In this document: one piece after another, positions 12,054-24,738 of the stretch
Numbering within the stretch: the first letter of the stretch is position 1
Layout: the number at the start of each line of letters is the position of its first letter
Assembly (NCBI GenBank): GCA_932294295.1
Contig: OW028585.1
Coordinates: 23,248,313-23,312,312 of the forward strand
DNA: 64,000 nucleotides
Reading direction: 5' to 3'
From: Alitta virens
Taxonomy: Eukaryota > Annelida > Polychaeta > Phyllodocida > Nereididae
Notes under the pieces: generated by a model
What the model saw: the letters and a program-made list of their open reading frames with translations, nothing else
Databases searched by the model: none
Told to the model about the DNA's origin: nothing
Made by a program: the position numbers and the translations under genes

Positions 12054-14691
12054 ATGCAGTGTGTCCAGTTTTTGAACACAGAAAGGAAGGCCTAAGGACC
12101 TCTGACCTAGTGCGGCTGTGCTGTTTCACAGAATATGCTGCTTATCAGACCTGCAAAACTGTTCCATCGCCCGCAAGTAATTCAACATTTGTTGTTGACC
12201 TTTCTGCTGTCAATGTTTCCAATTTATCTTGTGATGACTCTGGTAGTTATGCCAATAATTCATCCCCTTCCGCCATTGTCAGAGCAACTATTGAAAATGG
12301 ACAATTGTCCGTAAACATTATTAAAAGGAAAAATGTTAACAGAACAAATCCTTTGTTAAGTAGAGATGACATTTATCTTGTTAAACGTCTCTACAGTGAC
12401 AAAATCAATCAAGTACACCAGAAATTAAAGCGCATAATTACCAAAGTCATCACAAGGAATGGATTAGCTAATTATGCTGTGATACAATACCTAGGTAACA
12501 CTCACAAAAATTTACATAGACCCCATGGAAATTCCAAACTTGGTGCAACAACATTTGTCAGAACAAAGCCATCTGTCCTGAAACGCCAAAAAGAACTGGC
12601 ACGTTATGAAACGCCAAAAAATATTGTGAATATTATTGATGAAGAAAATGCAGGTGTTTTTGGTGCTAAAGCACCTAGTGATATTGCTAGAGATAGGCAA
12701 CAGGTGTACAATATTAAAAAACATGTTCAGAATGCAAAGAAGTCCAGGAACACTGGCAAAGTTGTTACCCCAAATTTTGCCAAACTAATAGCTATCATGG
12801 ACAGTGGCAATTTTGTAAAAAGTGTTGACTTTGACCTGAGACAGCCTTCCAACAAAATCTTCCCTTTAACTTTTGCTTCATCAGACAACTGTCTCAGGTG
12901 GATCTCAACGTTTTGTACCCCTTCTTCTAAAATAAAATCTCAACTCTGCGTGGATATGACATACAAAGTAGGACCCTTCTACACCACATGTGTTTCATTT
13001 GCAAATCCTGTAATTGTTCACAAGTCTAGAAAAAGGTGCACATCCTACTTCCTTTTTAAGCATGATGACTAGCACCACAAGAAATGTACAGGACTACTCT
13101 TTCCTGGCAAGCCAGTTAAAGTCCAGATGTGGTGACAGTCTGATAATATGGTACTGATGGTGAATTAGCACTTGAGACAGCATTTGAGAACGTGTTTCCT
13201 ATAGACCCTCCTGGGCACAATGCCCACAAAGCTAGCCTTCATTTAAGATGTTTTAACCATGTGCATGACGATATCAAAAGGAAATTGCAAGATATTGAAT
13301 CAAATAATCCAGATCAAATAATCAAATCCATCTTGGGGGCGGAATTAAATGGACAGAGACAGAGCGGGTTGGTGGATCAAGATCTTCCTAACTTCAACAA
13401 AGCCTATGAAAATGCCGCCAAAGCATGGCCAGCTGGATTTAAGGATTACATGGAGAGCAAGCGTCTCAGGGTAAGACCAATGAAGGACACTTTATTGTTG
13501 TGCATGGGTAAGCAGGTAAGGATTGATGCTGGACTTGGCAATCCACCTAACAAGTTTAACAATCAGAGAGCAGAGTCCATGAACAGCATCCTTAAGGAGA
13601 GCATTGGTGGCAACTTTGTAGATCAAGCCCACATCCATGAGCTTGTCCATGCCAATATTGTAATTCCTCATGAGCGGGAAATGATCAAAGCTCTCTATGG
13701 TCAAGGTGAGTATAGGCTCTCCAAACACTTCAAACATCTAGAAGTATCACCACAGGTATGGAGAGGAATGACAGAGCAGCAGAAAGAACTTAAAATAAAG
13801 AAGCTATTCTTGATACCACCTGCACAATCTGGCAGACCAATAACAAGAAAACTCTCAGTTCAACCTGAAGAGTTTAACGAAGAGATGGGGAATCTCCCAC
13901 GAAGCCTGGTTAGAATTCTATGGAAACAAGCAGAAGAAATTATATCACACGATGCCATAAAAGAACTTCAAAATGGCTCTGTATGCTTGATTCAGCCTGA
14001 TGGTGCAACTGTTGTCTCCTGTGATGGTCGAAGGCTCTCTTGCAAATGTGAGCAGTATGGCAAACTGCAGATTTGCCATCATGTACTAGTGGCAGCTGAC
14101 TTTAAAAACGTATTGCTGGATGTGATTGGGACGTACACTTATAAACCGTCACATGCCATTCATTGCCATAAACCAGATGGAGCAGGCGAAAAAAGGAACA
14201 AGAAGCTGCGAAAGGGCAACCAGCGAGTAGTTTGTCAACCAATTGAGCACTGCTTACCTGAACCTGCTACACAGGGTGAAGACATAAGCCTCAGCAGTCC
14301 AAGGCCATTCCAGTACTGTGAGATTTGGCACAACGATAAGCCTTTTTATCTAGTGAACATCAGTGATATCAACAAACCATCTTTGAAGTGCCAGACCTGT
14401 AACTGTGTATTAAACAGCAAAAATGCACTACCGCCATATGACATCATTTTCAAACATGAAGAAAGGTACAAGTACCCTCAAAAAGATGACCATGGCAACA
14501 TAACTGGCTGGATTCCCACACGTAGCAAAACTGCCCAGAGGTACTACTGTGTCAGACGATCATGTCTTTTAACCCGACATCCATACTTCTGGAATGGACT
14601 CATTAATGTTGATGCTGCACTTATGGATTCTCATGTCATCTTTTTGCAGCGAAAGTTGAATTTCAGTCCTCCATCCCTTCGCTTATATTGA
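12054..14691 (+). pseudogene. MULE-like transposase with SWIM finger, left
   Basis: Last exon of the palindrome gene, from acceptor ttacag (12,053) to the stop at 14,689-14,691. The catalytic pattern fits Mutator-like (MULE) DDE transposases: first Asp in CVDMTYK (12,953), second Asp in TDGE (~13,156), a Cys/His pair in RCFNHVH (13,249-13,260), and Glu in RAESMN (13,573). A SWIM zinc finger (CxC at 14,041 and CxH at 14,074) and further Cys pairs follow. Two frame changes break it. One is private to this arm (an extra A in an A run near 13,029, opening a path to the stop at 13,070). The other, just before the second Asp (about 13,150), is shared with the right arm. Start of the exon follows phase 1 from the protease exon, so protease and transposase were probably one polypeptide. 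It would have bound element ends and catalysed excision and insertion in the nucleus. Confidence 0.8.
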
Positions 14692-15407
14692 GTCTACTCA
14701 TCATCATCTTCCCCAATGCTGAGCCTGTCTTGTAAGTCATGTCTACTCATCATCACCTTGTCCAATGCTGAGCGTCGTCTGGTGTCTCGTAAGCTGTGTC
14801 TACTCATCATCTTGCCCAATGCTGAGCCTGTCTCGTAAGTCGTGTCTACTCATCATCAACTTGCCCAATGCTGAGCCTGTCTCGTAAATCTTGTCTACTC
14901 ATCATCATCTTGCCCAATGCTGAGCCTGTCTCGTAAGTCGTGTCTACTCATCATCACCTTGTCCAATGCTGAGCGTCGTCTGGCATCTCGTAAGCCGTGT
15001 CTACTCATCATCATCTTGCCCAATGCTGAACCTGTCTCGTAAGTTGTGTCTACTCATCATCATCTTGCCCATTGCTGAGCGTCGTCTGGCGTATCGTAAG
15101 TCGTGTCTACTCATCATCACCTTGTCCAATGCTGAGCGTCGTCTGGCGTCTCATAAGTTGTATCTACTCATCACCTTGCCCAATGCTGAGCCTGTCTCGT
15201 AAGTCGTGTCTACTCATCATCACTTTGTCTAATGCTGAGCGTCGTCTGGCGTCTCGTAAGCCGTGTCTACTCATCATCATCTTGCCCAATGCTGAGCCTG
15301 TCTCGTAAGTCGTGTCTAATCATCATCACCTTGTCCAATGCTGAGCGTCGTGTGGCGTCTCGTAAGCCGTGTCTACTCATCATCATCTTGCATAATGCTG
15401 AGCCTAT
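14692..15407 (+). repeat. 49/57-bp minisatellite, left arm
   Basis: A tandem array starting directly after the transposase stop, of two interleaved unit types. One is ~49 bp (ttgcccaatgctgagcct...), the other ~57 bp (ttgtccaatgctgagcgtcg...). Both share tgtctactcatcatca. There is no coding sense: frames stay open only because the units are short and regular. It is about 715 bp here against about 1.2 kb in the right arm. Confidence 0.9.
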
Positions 15408-15560
15408 CTAGTAGGGCGTGCTTTGCGTGTAGGCCTATACCCATTTTTTCTGCTGTTCATTTGTTATAAAATCAAAAAGGCTCAATTGATTTGCCTCAAA
15501 CTTTCAGACAATGCTCACAACATATACAAAATATTAAGATAAATATAAATAACAACAATG

Positions 15561-16557
15561 GACATTGATGTTTGAGTGGGGCACTGTTAAGATTTAATAA
15601 GTACTTTATACAATAAAACCAGGCACTTTTGACATATGGTCCTCCATTCAAAGTTGCTTTATTTTATTCAAGGAAGACAAATATGCCATAGTTAGGTTAT
15701 TTAAGCCATTTTCAAGGATGTGAAGTACAGTGATCTGGCCACAGCTTAAATTTACACAAACATCAGTGATGTCACTGGCAATCTTCACAAGGCTCAGAAG
15801 ATATTTCGTAAAACCAATCTTATGAAGTATCTATATCTCTATGAGTTCTGCTATTATAGGATATGTATGGATTGAGATTCTGATACAAAAATCTTAATTT
15901 CAGTGAACATAACCCTGGACAATGTAAAATGTAGGGAATTTCGCAAAATTTGTTACACAAGGAATATGTTATTAAAGGTGTACAAAACAACTATTGGCCA
16001 AACTCCAATAAAAAATAAAGCACAAAACACAAATATTACCACACAAAGTTTACAGATAACAGAAATTCAATAACAATGGAAACGTTGTTCCAAGCATATA
16101 ACTATCTGACAACCATCGGAAATTAGTATACAAAATATATGAAAAGAACAATGAAGAAGAAAATGTATTTGTATCAGCTCTGGTGGAAACCTTTTACAAA
16201 CAATGTGAACTAAACAGGATACTGTCATTTTCCTCAGTTTATTAAGAAATAATAAACCTTGAAAAGATTTGTATTGTAAAACAGTTAATAGTATTCTGCT
16301 GTGTAATATTGTTATAAAGAGGAAGTTTACCAAACTTGGTGCATTAACACCAATACAACATCAGGGTACACTGGCAAAGAGGAGCGAAGGTCTTTATATA
16401 TATATATATATATATATATGAGGACCGTTTGTTTTGATGCCAAACAAAGTAGGAGGTTCAACTTTAAATCACATAAGGCCTAGTGCAAAAATAATGAAGC
16501 CTTTGATATCATATTTAGTCTTACATTAAATACAACTGTACTTCTAATTCTACAGTT
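15561..16557. other. Unique spacer at palindrome centre
   Basis: About 1 kb that is not mirrored. It is AT-rich with a (TA)n run near 16,398-16,420 and no convincing coding sequence. A minus-strand 88-codon open frame at 16,067-16,333 resembles no family I recognise and has no mirror copy. The spacer separates two convergent transposon gene copies. Confidence 0.8.
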
Positions 16558-16699
16558 GTTATTTATATTTATCTTAATATTTTGTATATGTTGTGAGCAT
16601 TGTCTGAAAGTTTGAGGCAAATCAATTGAGCCTTTTTGATTTTATAACAAAATGAACAGCAAAAAAATTGGGTATAGGCCCACACGCAAAGCACGCCCT

Positions 16700-17915
16700 A
16701 CTAGACAGGCTCAGCATTATGCAAGATGATGATGAGTAGACACAGCTTACAAGACGCCAGACGACGCTCAGCATTGGGCAAGATGATGATGAGTAGACAC
16801 GGCTTACGAGACGCCAGACGACGCTCAGCATTGGACAAGGTGATGATTATTAGACACGATTTACGAGAAAGGCTCAGCATTGGGCAAGATGATGATGAGT
16901 AGACACGGCTTACGAGACGCCAGACGACGCTCAGCATTAGACAAAATGATGATGAGTAGACACGACTTACGAGACAGGCTCAGCATTGGGCAAGATGATG
17001 AGTAGATACGGCTTACGAGACGCCAGACGACGCTCAGCATTGGACAAGGTGATGATGAGTAGACACGACTTACGAGGCGCCAGACGACGCTCAGCATTGG
17101 GCAAGATGATGATGAGTAGACACGACTTACGAGACAGGCTCAGCATTGGGCAAGATGATGATGAGTAGACACAACTTACGAGACAGGTTCAGCATTGGGC
17201 AAGATGATGATGAGTAGACACGGCTTACGAGACGCCAGACGACGCTCAGCATTGGACAAAGTGATGATGAGTAGACACGGCTTACGAGACACCAGACGAC
17301 GCTCAGCATTGGGCAAGATGATGAGTAGACACGGCTTACGAGACGCCAGACGACGCTCAGCATTGAACAAAGTGATGATGAGTAGACACGACTTACGAGA
17401 CAGGCTCAGCATTGGCCAAGATGATGATGAGTAGACACGGCTTACGAGACGCCAGACGACGCTCAGCATTGGACAAGGTAATGATGAGTAGACACGACTT
17501 ACGAGACAGGCTCAGCATTGGGCAAGATGATGATGAGTAGACACGACTTACGAGACAGGCTCAGCATTGGGCAAGATGATGAGTAGACACGGCTTACGAG
17601 ACACCAGACGACGCTCAGCATTGGACAAGGTGATGATGAGTAGACATGGCTTACGAGACGCCAGACGATGCTCAGCATTGGACAAGGTGATGATGAGTAG
17701 ACACGGCTTACGAGACGCCAGACAACGCTCAGCATTGGACAAAGTGATGATGAGTAGACACGACTTACGAGACAGGCTCAGCATTGGGCAAGATGATGAG
17801 TAAACACGTCTTACGAGACGCCAGACGACGCTCAGCATTGGACAAGGTGATGATGAGTAGACACGACTTACAAGACAGGCTCAGCATTGGGCAAGATGAT
17901 GATGAGTAGACACAG
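16700..17915 (-). repeat. 49/57-bp minisatellite, right arm
   Basis: Reverse-oriented counterpart of the left array, with the same two unit types in a different order and more copies. The extra ~500 bp shows gain or loss of units after the arms separated. Between the array and the transposase stop lies ~100 bp (about 17,916-18,014) absent in the left arm, where the array abuts the stop through shared gagt. Confidence 0.9.
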
Positions 17916-18014
17916 ATTTAAAGTCACGATTTCAACTCTGATCTTCGACGAGGCAAATGCATGTCATCCAAAGTTAATCTAATGCATGTCCCTTTATGAA
18001 GAAATTTCGAATAC

Positions 18015-20651
18015 TCAATATAGGCGGAGGGATGGAGGACTGAAATTCAACTTTCGCTGCAAAAAGATGACATGAGAATCCATAAGTGCAGCATCAACAT
18101 TAATGAGTCCATTCCAGAAGTATGGATGTCGGGTTAAAAGACATGATCGTCTGACACAGTAGTACCTCTGGGCAGTTTTGCTACGTGTGGGAATCCAGCC
18201 AGTTATGTTGCCATGGTCATCTTTTTTAGGGTACTTGTACCTTTCTTCATGTTTGAAAATGATGTCATATGGCAGTAGTGCATTTTTGCTGTTTAATACA
18301 CAGTTACAGGTCTGGCACTTCAAAGATGGTTTGTTGATATCACTGATGTTCACTAGATAAAAAGGCTTATCGTTGTGCCAAATCTCACAGTACTGGAATG
18401 GCCTTGGACTGCTGAGGCTTATGTCTTCACCCTGTGTAGCAGGTTCAGGTAAGCAGTGCTCAATTGGTTGACAAACTACTCGCTGGTTGCCCTTTCGCGG
18501 CTTCTTGTTCCTTTTTTCGCCTGCTCCATCTGGTTTATGGCGATGAATGGCATGTGACGGTTTATAAGTGTACGTCCCAATCACATCCAGCAATACGTTT
18601 TTAAAGTCAGCTGCCTCTAGTACATGATGGCAAATCTGCAGTTTGCCATACTGCTCACATTTGCAATAGAGCCTTCGACCATCACAGGAGACAACAGTTG
18701 CACCATCAGGCTGAATCAAGCATACAGAGCCATTTTGAAGTTATTTTATGGCATCGTGTGATATAATTTCTTCTGCTTGTTTCCATAGAATTCTAACCAG
18801 GCTTCGTGGGAGATTCCCCATCTCTTCGTTAAACTCTTCAGGTTGAACTGAGAGTTTTCTTGTTATTGGTCTGCCAGATTGTGCAGGTGGTATCAAGAAT
18901 AGCTTCTTTATTTTAAGTTCTTTCTGCTGCTCTGTCATTCCTCTCTATACCTGTGGTGATACTTCTAGATGTTTGAAGTGTTTGGAGAGCCTATACTCAC
19001 CTTGACCATAGAGAGCTTTGATCATTACCCGCTCATGAGGAATTACAATATTGGCATGGACAAGCTCATGGATGTGGGCTTGATCTACAAAGTTGCCACC
19101 AATGCTCTCCTTAAGGACGCTGTTCATGGACTCTGCTCTCTGATTGTTAAACTTGTTAGGTGGATTGCCAAGTCCAGCATCAATCCTTACCTGCTTACCC
19201 ATGCACAACAATAAAGTGTCCTTCATTGGTCTTACCCTGAGACGCTTGCTCTCCATGTAATCCTTAAATCCAGCTGGCCATGCTTTGGCGGCATTTTCAT
19301 AGGCTTTGTTGAAGTTAGGAAGATCTTGATCCACCAACCCGCTCTGTCTCTGTCCATTTAATTCCGCCCCCAAGATGGATTTGATTATTTGATCTGGATT
19401 ATTTGATTCAATATCTTGCAATTTCCTTTTGATATCGTCATGCACATGGTTAAAACATCTTAAATGAAGGCTAGCTTTGTGGGCATTGTGCCCAGGAGGG
19501 TCTATAGGAAACATGTTCTCAAATGCTGTCTCAAGTGCTAATTCACCATCAGTACCATATCATCAGACTGTCACCACATCTGGACTTTAACTGGCTTGCC
19601 AGGAAAGAGTAGTCCTGTACATTTCTTGTGGTGCTAGTCATCATGCTTAAAAAGGAAGTAGGATGTGCACCTTTTCTAGACTTGTGAACAATTACAGGAT
19701 TTGCAAATGAAACACATGTGGTGTAGAAGGGTCCTACTTTGTATGTCATATCCACGCAGAGTTGAGATTTTATTTTAGAAGAAGGGGTACAAAACGTTGA
19801 GATCCACCTGAGACAGTTGTCTGATGAAGCAAAAGTTAAAGGGAAGATTTTGTTGGAAGGCTGTCTCAGGTCAAAGTCAACACTTTTTACAAAATTGCCA
19901 CTGTCCATGAGAGCTATTAGTTTGGCAAAATTTGGGGTAACAACTTTGCCAGTGTTCCTGGATTTCTTTGCTTTCTGAACATGTTTTTTATTATTGTACA
20001 CCTGTTGCCTATCTCGAGCAATATCACTAGGTGCTTTAGCACCAAAAACACCTGCATTTTCTTCATCAATAATATTCACAATATTTTTTGGCGTTTCATA
20101 ACGTGCCAGTTCTTTTTGGCGTTTCAGGACAGATGGCTTTGTTCTGACAAATGTTGTTGCACCAAGTTTGGAATTTCCATGGGGTCTATGTAAATTTTTG
20201 TGAGTGTTACCTAGGTATTGTATCACAGCATAATTAGCTAATCCATTCCTTGTGATGACTTTGGTAATTATGCGCTTTAATTTCTGGTTTACTTGATTGA
20301 TTTTGTCACTGTAGAGACGTTTAACAAGATAAATGTCATCTCTACTTAACAAAGAATCTGTTTTGTTAACATTTTTCCTTTTAATAATGTTTACGGACAA
20401 TTGTCCATTTTCAATAGTTGCTCTGACAATGGCGGAAGGGGATGAATTATTGGCATAACTACCAGAGTCATCACAAGATAAATCGGAAACATTGACAGCA
20501 GAAAGGTCAACAACAAATGTTGAATTACTTGCGGGCGATGGAACAGTTTTGCAGGTCTGATAAGCAGCATATTCTGTGAAACAGCACGGCCGCACTAGGT
20601 CAGAGGTCCTTAGGCCTTCCTTTCTGTGTTCAAAAACTGGACACACTGCAT
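18015..20651 (-). pseudogene. MULE-like transposase with SWIM finger, right
   Basis: Mirror copy of the left transposase exon, from acceptor ttgcag (20,652) to the stop at 18,015. The Asp, Asp, Cys/His, Glu and SWIM motifs are all recognisable. It lacks the left-arm extra A, so the first part stays open from 20,646 to 19,549. It shares the frame break before the second Asp. It also has two private nonsense changes: a Trp codon became TAG near 18,940, and a Glu codon became TAA near 18,740. No functional transposase can come from this copy. Compared with the left arm, amino-acid differences are few (for example KTDSLL for RTNPLL), consistent with a young duplication. Confidence 0.8.
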
Positions 20652-21452
20652 CTGCAAGTGCAATGGTATATCATTAGATGTATTAAAAAATTATATATAT
20701 TATAGAATAAACTATAGAAAGAAACATTGTTATTCTACATTCAATGCAGGAATAAATACCAGATTTTGTCAAATACAAATAATATTCTTAACCTAACAAT
20801 GTTGGAATGGATTTTAGAGCTACAGCATTTGCTTGGAAAGACCAAAGTTTAACTCTTTCCTGCATCACATTAATTTTTTTTGGTGTGCTTTGAAAGTATC
20901 AAAATGATGACTTAAAGACAAATGCTGGCTCTTGGCCTCCTCTTAAACATGGAGTCAGAGTGAGATGATCACTTTTTGTAATGGAGACAATAAAATAATA
21001 AATGACGAGGAACCAAATTTTAACAAAAATAAGTGACTAGATAATTATCACATGCGTTTTTCTATTGTAAGGACACCTCACTAAGGCCAGTTGCCACTAT
21101 CAAGGGGTGCCCCTAAAATATCATATTTCCCTAATTCTCGACCGATGAAATTCTCCATCATGTAATTTAAGTAGTAATTAAAAAGAGATAGACAGTTATA
21201 TAGATAGCTGGCTAGCTAGCTAGCTAGGTATATCAATAGATAGATATGAACTTCAACCAAATCAAAAAGTCACTCATCTCACCGGATGACAGTCAAAAGT
21301 GCTTAAATATCTATACCAAAATAAAACCTGAGGGGTTTTCTGTCCAAAAATCTAAACTTTAGCTCAGGCATTAGCCAGGTGAATAAATTAAATCTTAACT
21401 TTTTTGCTATTATGTTCCAGCCAGTTGACATTAGCTTGACAAATGGATTTAC
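20652..21452 (-). other. Intron-like interval, right arm
   Basis: Mirror of 11,254-12,053. AT-rich, nothing coding seen. Confidence 0.5.
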
Positions 21453-22181
21453 CTTTGGAGGGCTCCTCTGTTAACAGGTTGTCACTGTCATCACCTTCAT
21501 CTGCCGAAGATGATATGCAGAGGACCTCATCTGCTGAAGCTAATACAGAGTGTGCCTCATCTCCTTCCAAGACTGCCACAAACACTGGGTTGATGTCAAC
21601 TTGATCATAGGGAAAATGTTCAGCTATGTAGTTAAGATGTCGTATGACGTCATCAATAGAATGGAATGACAGCAGGTACGCCTTGCCATTTGGATCTGGT
21701 AGACCCTTGCTATTGCAGGCGTGGGGATCAAACAAGCTGTATTGGCTGTTTTTGTACAAAAGAGCACGATATCTACCTTGCATCCTCAGCAGAAAAGACA
21801 TTTTTGGATAACATTTAACAGCCTTTTTCAGCATATCACTGATTTGGTTGGTAAATCTGTAAACAGCTCCCTCAGTAAAGCCTAAGCTTACTGAGGTTTT
21901 GGTTCCCCACAGCCTACAGTTCATGACACTAGGGATTTCGTCAATATCCAACATTGTATCATCTCTATTTGATGGCCATCCCAAATAAACTAATCGAGAC
22001 ACATGGTGACGGTCTCCCTCTGTCACAATAGCATCCAGGTCTTCAGACTTCCAATGTTTCATTGGTTTTAAGTGCTGTGCAACAATTGCCATCATCGAAA
22101 TGGTAGAGCACTGTGACCAGCGGCTTCATGGTCAAAGACATCTGGAGAGGCTTGATGTATCTTTCCAAAGATGCATGATCC
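21453..22181 (-). pseudogene. OTU/C76-like cysteine protease exon, right
   Basis: Mirror of the left protease exon, same length (729 bp) and splice borders (acceptor tttcag, donor GTAAAT). It has the Gln-Cys motif, the EGD block and LFDPHACNSKG. Differences from the left copy are a handful of residues (Lys for Asn in WGTKTS, Asn for Ile in LYKNSQ, Glu for Ala in VLEGDE). The same frame break precedes the Gln-Cys pair in both arms, so it predates the duplication or was spread by gene conversion. Protease family assignment rests on motif spacing. Confidence 0.6.
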
Positions 22182-23950
22182 CTGAAACCAAAGCAAAAGA
22201 AAAATCAATCCACTACAGAATTTAAATGGATCAAGGGCAGCTCCAGGAGTGGAAAGGAGTGGAAAGGGGGGGGGGGGGTTGCATGTTGGAGTTTAATTGT
22301 TGTGAATATTAACAAAAAACAAGTGGATATTTATTATGGATCCCAGTATAGATCTATTTTATACATAGGTCATACCGTGGCACTTGGTTCTGTTCCTTGA
22401 TTTAATCATTTGTTAAAGAAATGCTAAGCTGAATCATATATATATATATATATATATGGAATTGAATAACTGTCAATAACATGAAGTAACATGTAAAAAA
22501 GATCTGATGTAACACTTAAAAAAGAGTTTCACAGAATACACTGTAGTCCAAAATGCAGTTTTTTAAAGTGAAATAGTGAAAATTTTCTGTGCCTATGCCA
22601 CATCTTCATTTGCAATCCAGAATCCTGGAGCCGCCACTGGATTAGATTTGCAATAGAATAATAACTTCCATGAAAATAGGCACTCAGAAAATATCACAGG
22701 GCAGGCTTGGTTGATAATTGATCAATTTATCCCAATAATCTAAATAAACATTGCCTAGTTTAGCTCTGCTCCCTCATCAGATATTATCAGTATCCCCCAA
22801 TAGTTGTTTTTCACATGCCAAGTGTTAGTTTAATGATAAGTGTGTATAGTAACTAGTTACTAAGACTGCTTTTAGAGTTCCACGTGCCATTGAATGACTC
22901 TATTGTTTGTCAGTAGCTGTCAGTAGCTGTCAGTGCAGTTCATATATTGGTGATTATCCATAAGATTACTTTAATTTTTTCAAATAGAATTAGCATGAGG
23001 CACTAGTGGTTACTTGGAATAAGGAATGGTCTTGCCTTACTCAGTCGGCTTTTTAATCTAGATTTATATGTAAAATGATTTAATTTAATAGAATTTTCAG
23101 GATAAAATTGTTTTCCTCCACGTGAAGCCACTCAAGAGCTAGAACAATTCGTAACCTTGGCAATGGGATAAGTGTCAGCATGTCAGACTTCTGGGTTGAA
23201 TTATACGTATGTTCTGTTTTTATTTAAAGTCGTATCTAGTGTAAACCTATTGCTTCTGCACGAATGTTACATTTGAGTCATGAAGATATGTTCACCCCAA
23301 ATAAATGTATAGCCAGGCAGAAGTCTGAGTTGGACATGACATTTGAGGATGTACATATGATGTCTCACAATAAACCATTGTGTAATTGTTTAGTACATTT
23401 TGTGACCCTTATGTAAATGGGAATACAGTCAAGCCAATTGGCTGTTGCTAGCATCCGATATACTATATAACATAAAATATGCTCTGGGACCCTCTTTTAA
23501 ATGATACAACAGATTTTGGTTATGCCATAAGTTTTATTTTGTCAAGAAGTATGCAAACCATCCAGCGCATCTGTAAGACAGTTTGCAAGAACTGCCTGTT
23601 TTAAACCCCATTAGCTTAATCATAAATCAGCATATTGTGAGCTCAACTCAAATAAAAACATAATGTGCAGAGCCTTAATGGAAAATGAGCAAGCTTATTT
23701 TGGGGTCAGCTTTGATTTCGTGAAATATATCATAACAATGTTCTCAACCGGCCATAGGTCCCACAAATATTTGTTTATTAGATATTTATTTAATTAAGAA
23801 ATTGTTGCATTTCGGCTCAATTCTGAAGCTGAAATGTTTTTCCTTGAAGATTATTCACTTCGTATTTAATTACTCATAACTATGATTCTCATTCTATGTT
23901 ATCTTTGACATATGAATGATCATTATAGAAATTGCAGTAACGGTACATAC
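22182..23950 (-). other. Intron-like interval, right arm
   Basis: Mirror of 8,769-10,524. It includes the MITE-like unit (about 22,230-22,640) with a G run at its end and an (AT)n run near 22,435-22,458. A duplicated gtcagtagctgtcagt near 22,910 is not in the left arm. Confidence 0.5.
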
Positions 23951-23994
23951 CTGCAGATCAAGCAGACTGATGCAGTCCAGGAATCCTATGTCTT
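23951..23994 (-). CDS. 44-bp linker exon, right copy
   Basis: Mirror of 8,725-8,768 with the same splice sites. One residue near its start differs (aagacatagg for atgacatagg). It encodes the FLDCISLLDPQ linker. Confidence 0.45.
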
Positions 23995-24541
23995 CTGTGA
24001 AAAAAGGGGGGGGGGGGGGCCATTTTAGTAGGAATAGTATGACTACATTAGATTTAAAGAATTTTAAAAAAGGAGTTCACTATTCTACATTTGTTAATAT
24101 CAACTCCCATCACTTTGAATGAGAAATATCAGCACAAGTGAAAATCTTCAATGTAATTCTAACAGAATACGATAAAATATTAGGTACAACAAAATTAATG
24201 ATCACTCCCATGTGTTGCTCAGTGCAAGGTGGAGGGAGGTAAGATGAGCCACTGTTGAAAAGGGGGTGTTGGGGGGGGGGGGGTATAAGTTTACTAAGGG
24301 TGTTTTCAGCATAGTATACAATAACAACATCTGAGGCAGATATGACCACAGTGTCAACTGTGCTGAATACCTTTATCATGAATAAATCAGAAATATATGA
24401 AACAATGGCTCATCTTACCCTGCTTATAGGTAATGTTTTAGCCTTACTCAGTCGGTTTCAACAAGTAACAGAAAATTATTAGGATTCACAGTATATCTTT
24501 TAAACTAGGTATTATTCACATGAGATATAACTGAAACTCAC

Positions 24542-24631
24542 CCTCAATAACCATTCTTGTCTTCTTACTGGGCATTTCATCATTGTATCCTTCCACAACC
24601 CTCTTCCTTGACACTGACATTTTGCCTGGAC
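24542..24631 (-). CDS. Short basic linker exon, right copy
   Basis: Mirror of 8,087-8,176 with identical length, borders and phase. It encodes the same lysine/arginine-rich segment. Conservation of splice sites in both arms supports exon status. Confidence 0.5.
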
Positions 24632-24738
24632 CTATGATGACAGAAAAAGTGCAACTTATGGTTTTTTGTCTGCAAGTTCACCAATGTATTGAAATGCAAA
24701 GAGGTGACACAACTTGATAGATAATTTCATATCCTTAC

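Larger units (their letters stand above)
1..15560 (+). repeat. Left arm of giant inverted duplication
   Basis: The sequence from base 1 inward is matched, reverse-complemented, by the sequence ending at 32,877. Base 1 begins gatcataaaaag and the mirror ends ctttttatgatc. Matches continue exon by exon to about 15,560, where gttgttatttat-type sequence pairs with 16,558 onward. Point differences are scattered at roughly 1-3% by eye. Arm-specific indels include 51-bp coding repeat units, minisatellite length, a ~270-bp segment missing here, and ~100 bp missing just after the transposase stop. The arm is cut by the window edge, so its true outer end is unknown. Confidence 0.95.

Noticed and set aside
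14966..17838. Many 60-97-codon frames in the minisatellites
   Set aside because: They are by-products of the tandem repeat on both strands (MLSVVWRLVS-like repeats in several frames).
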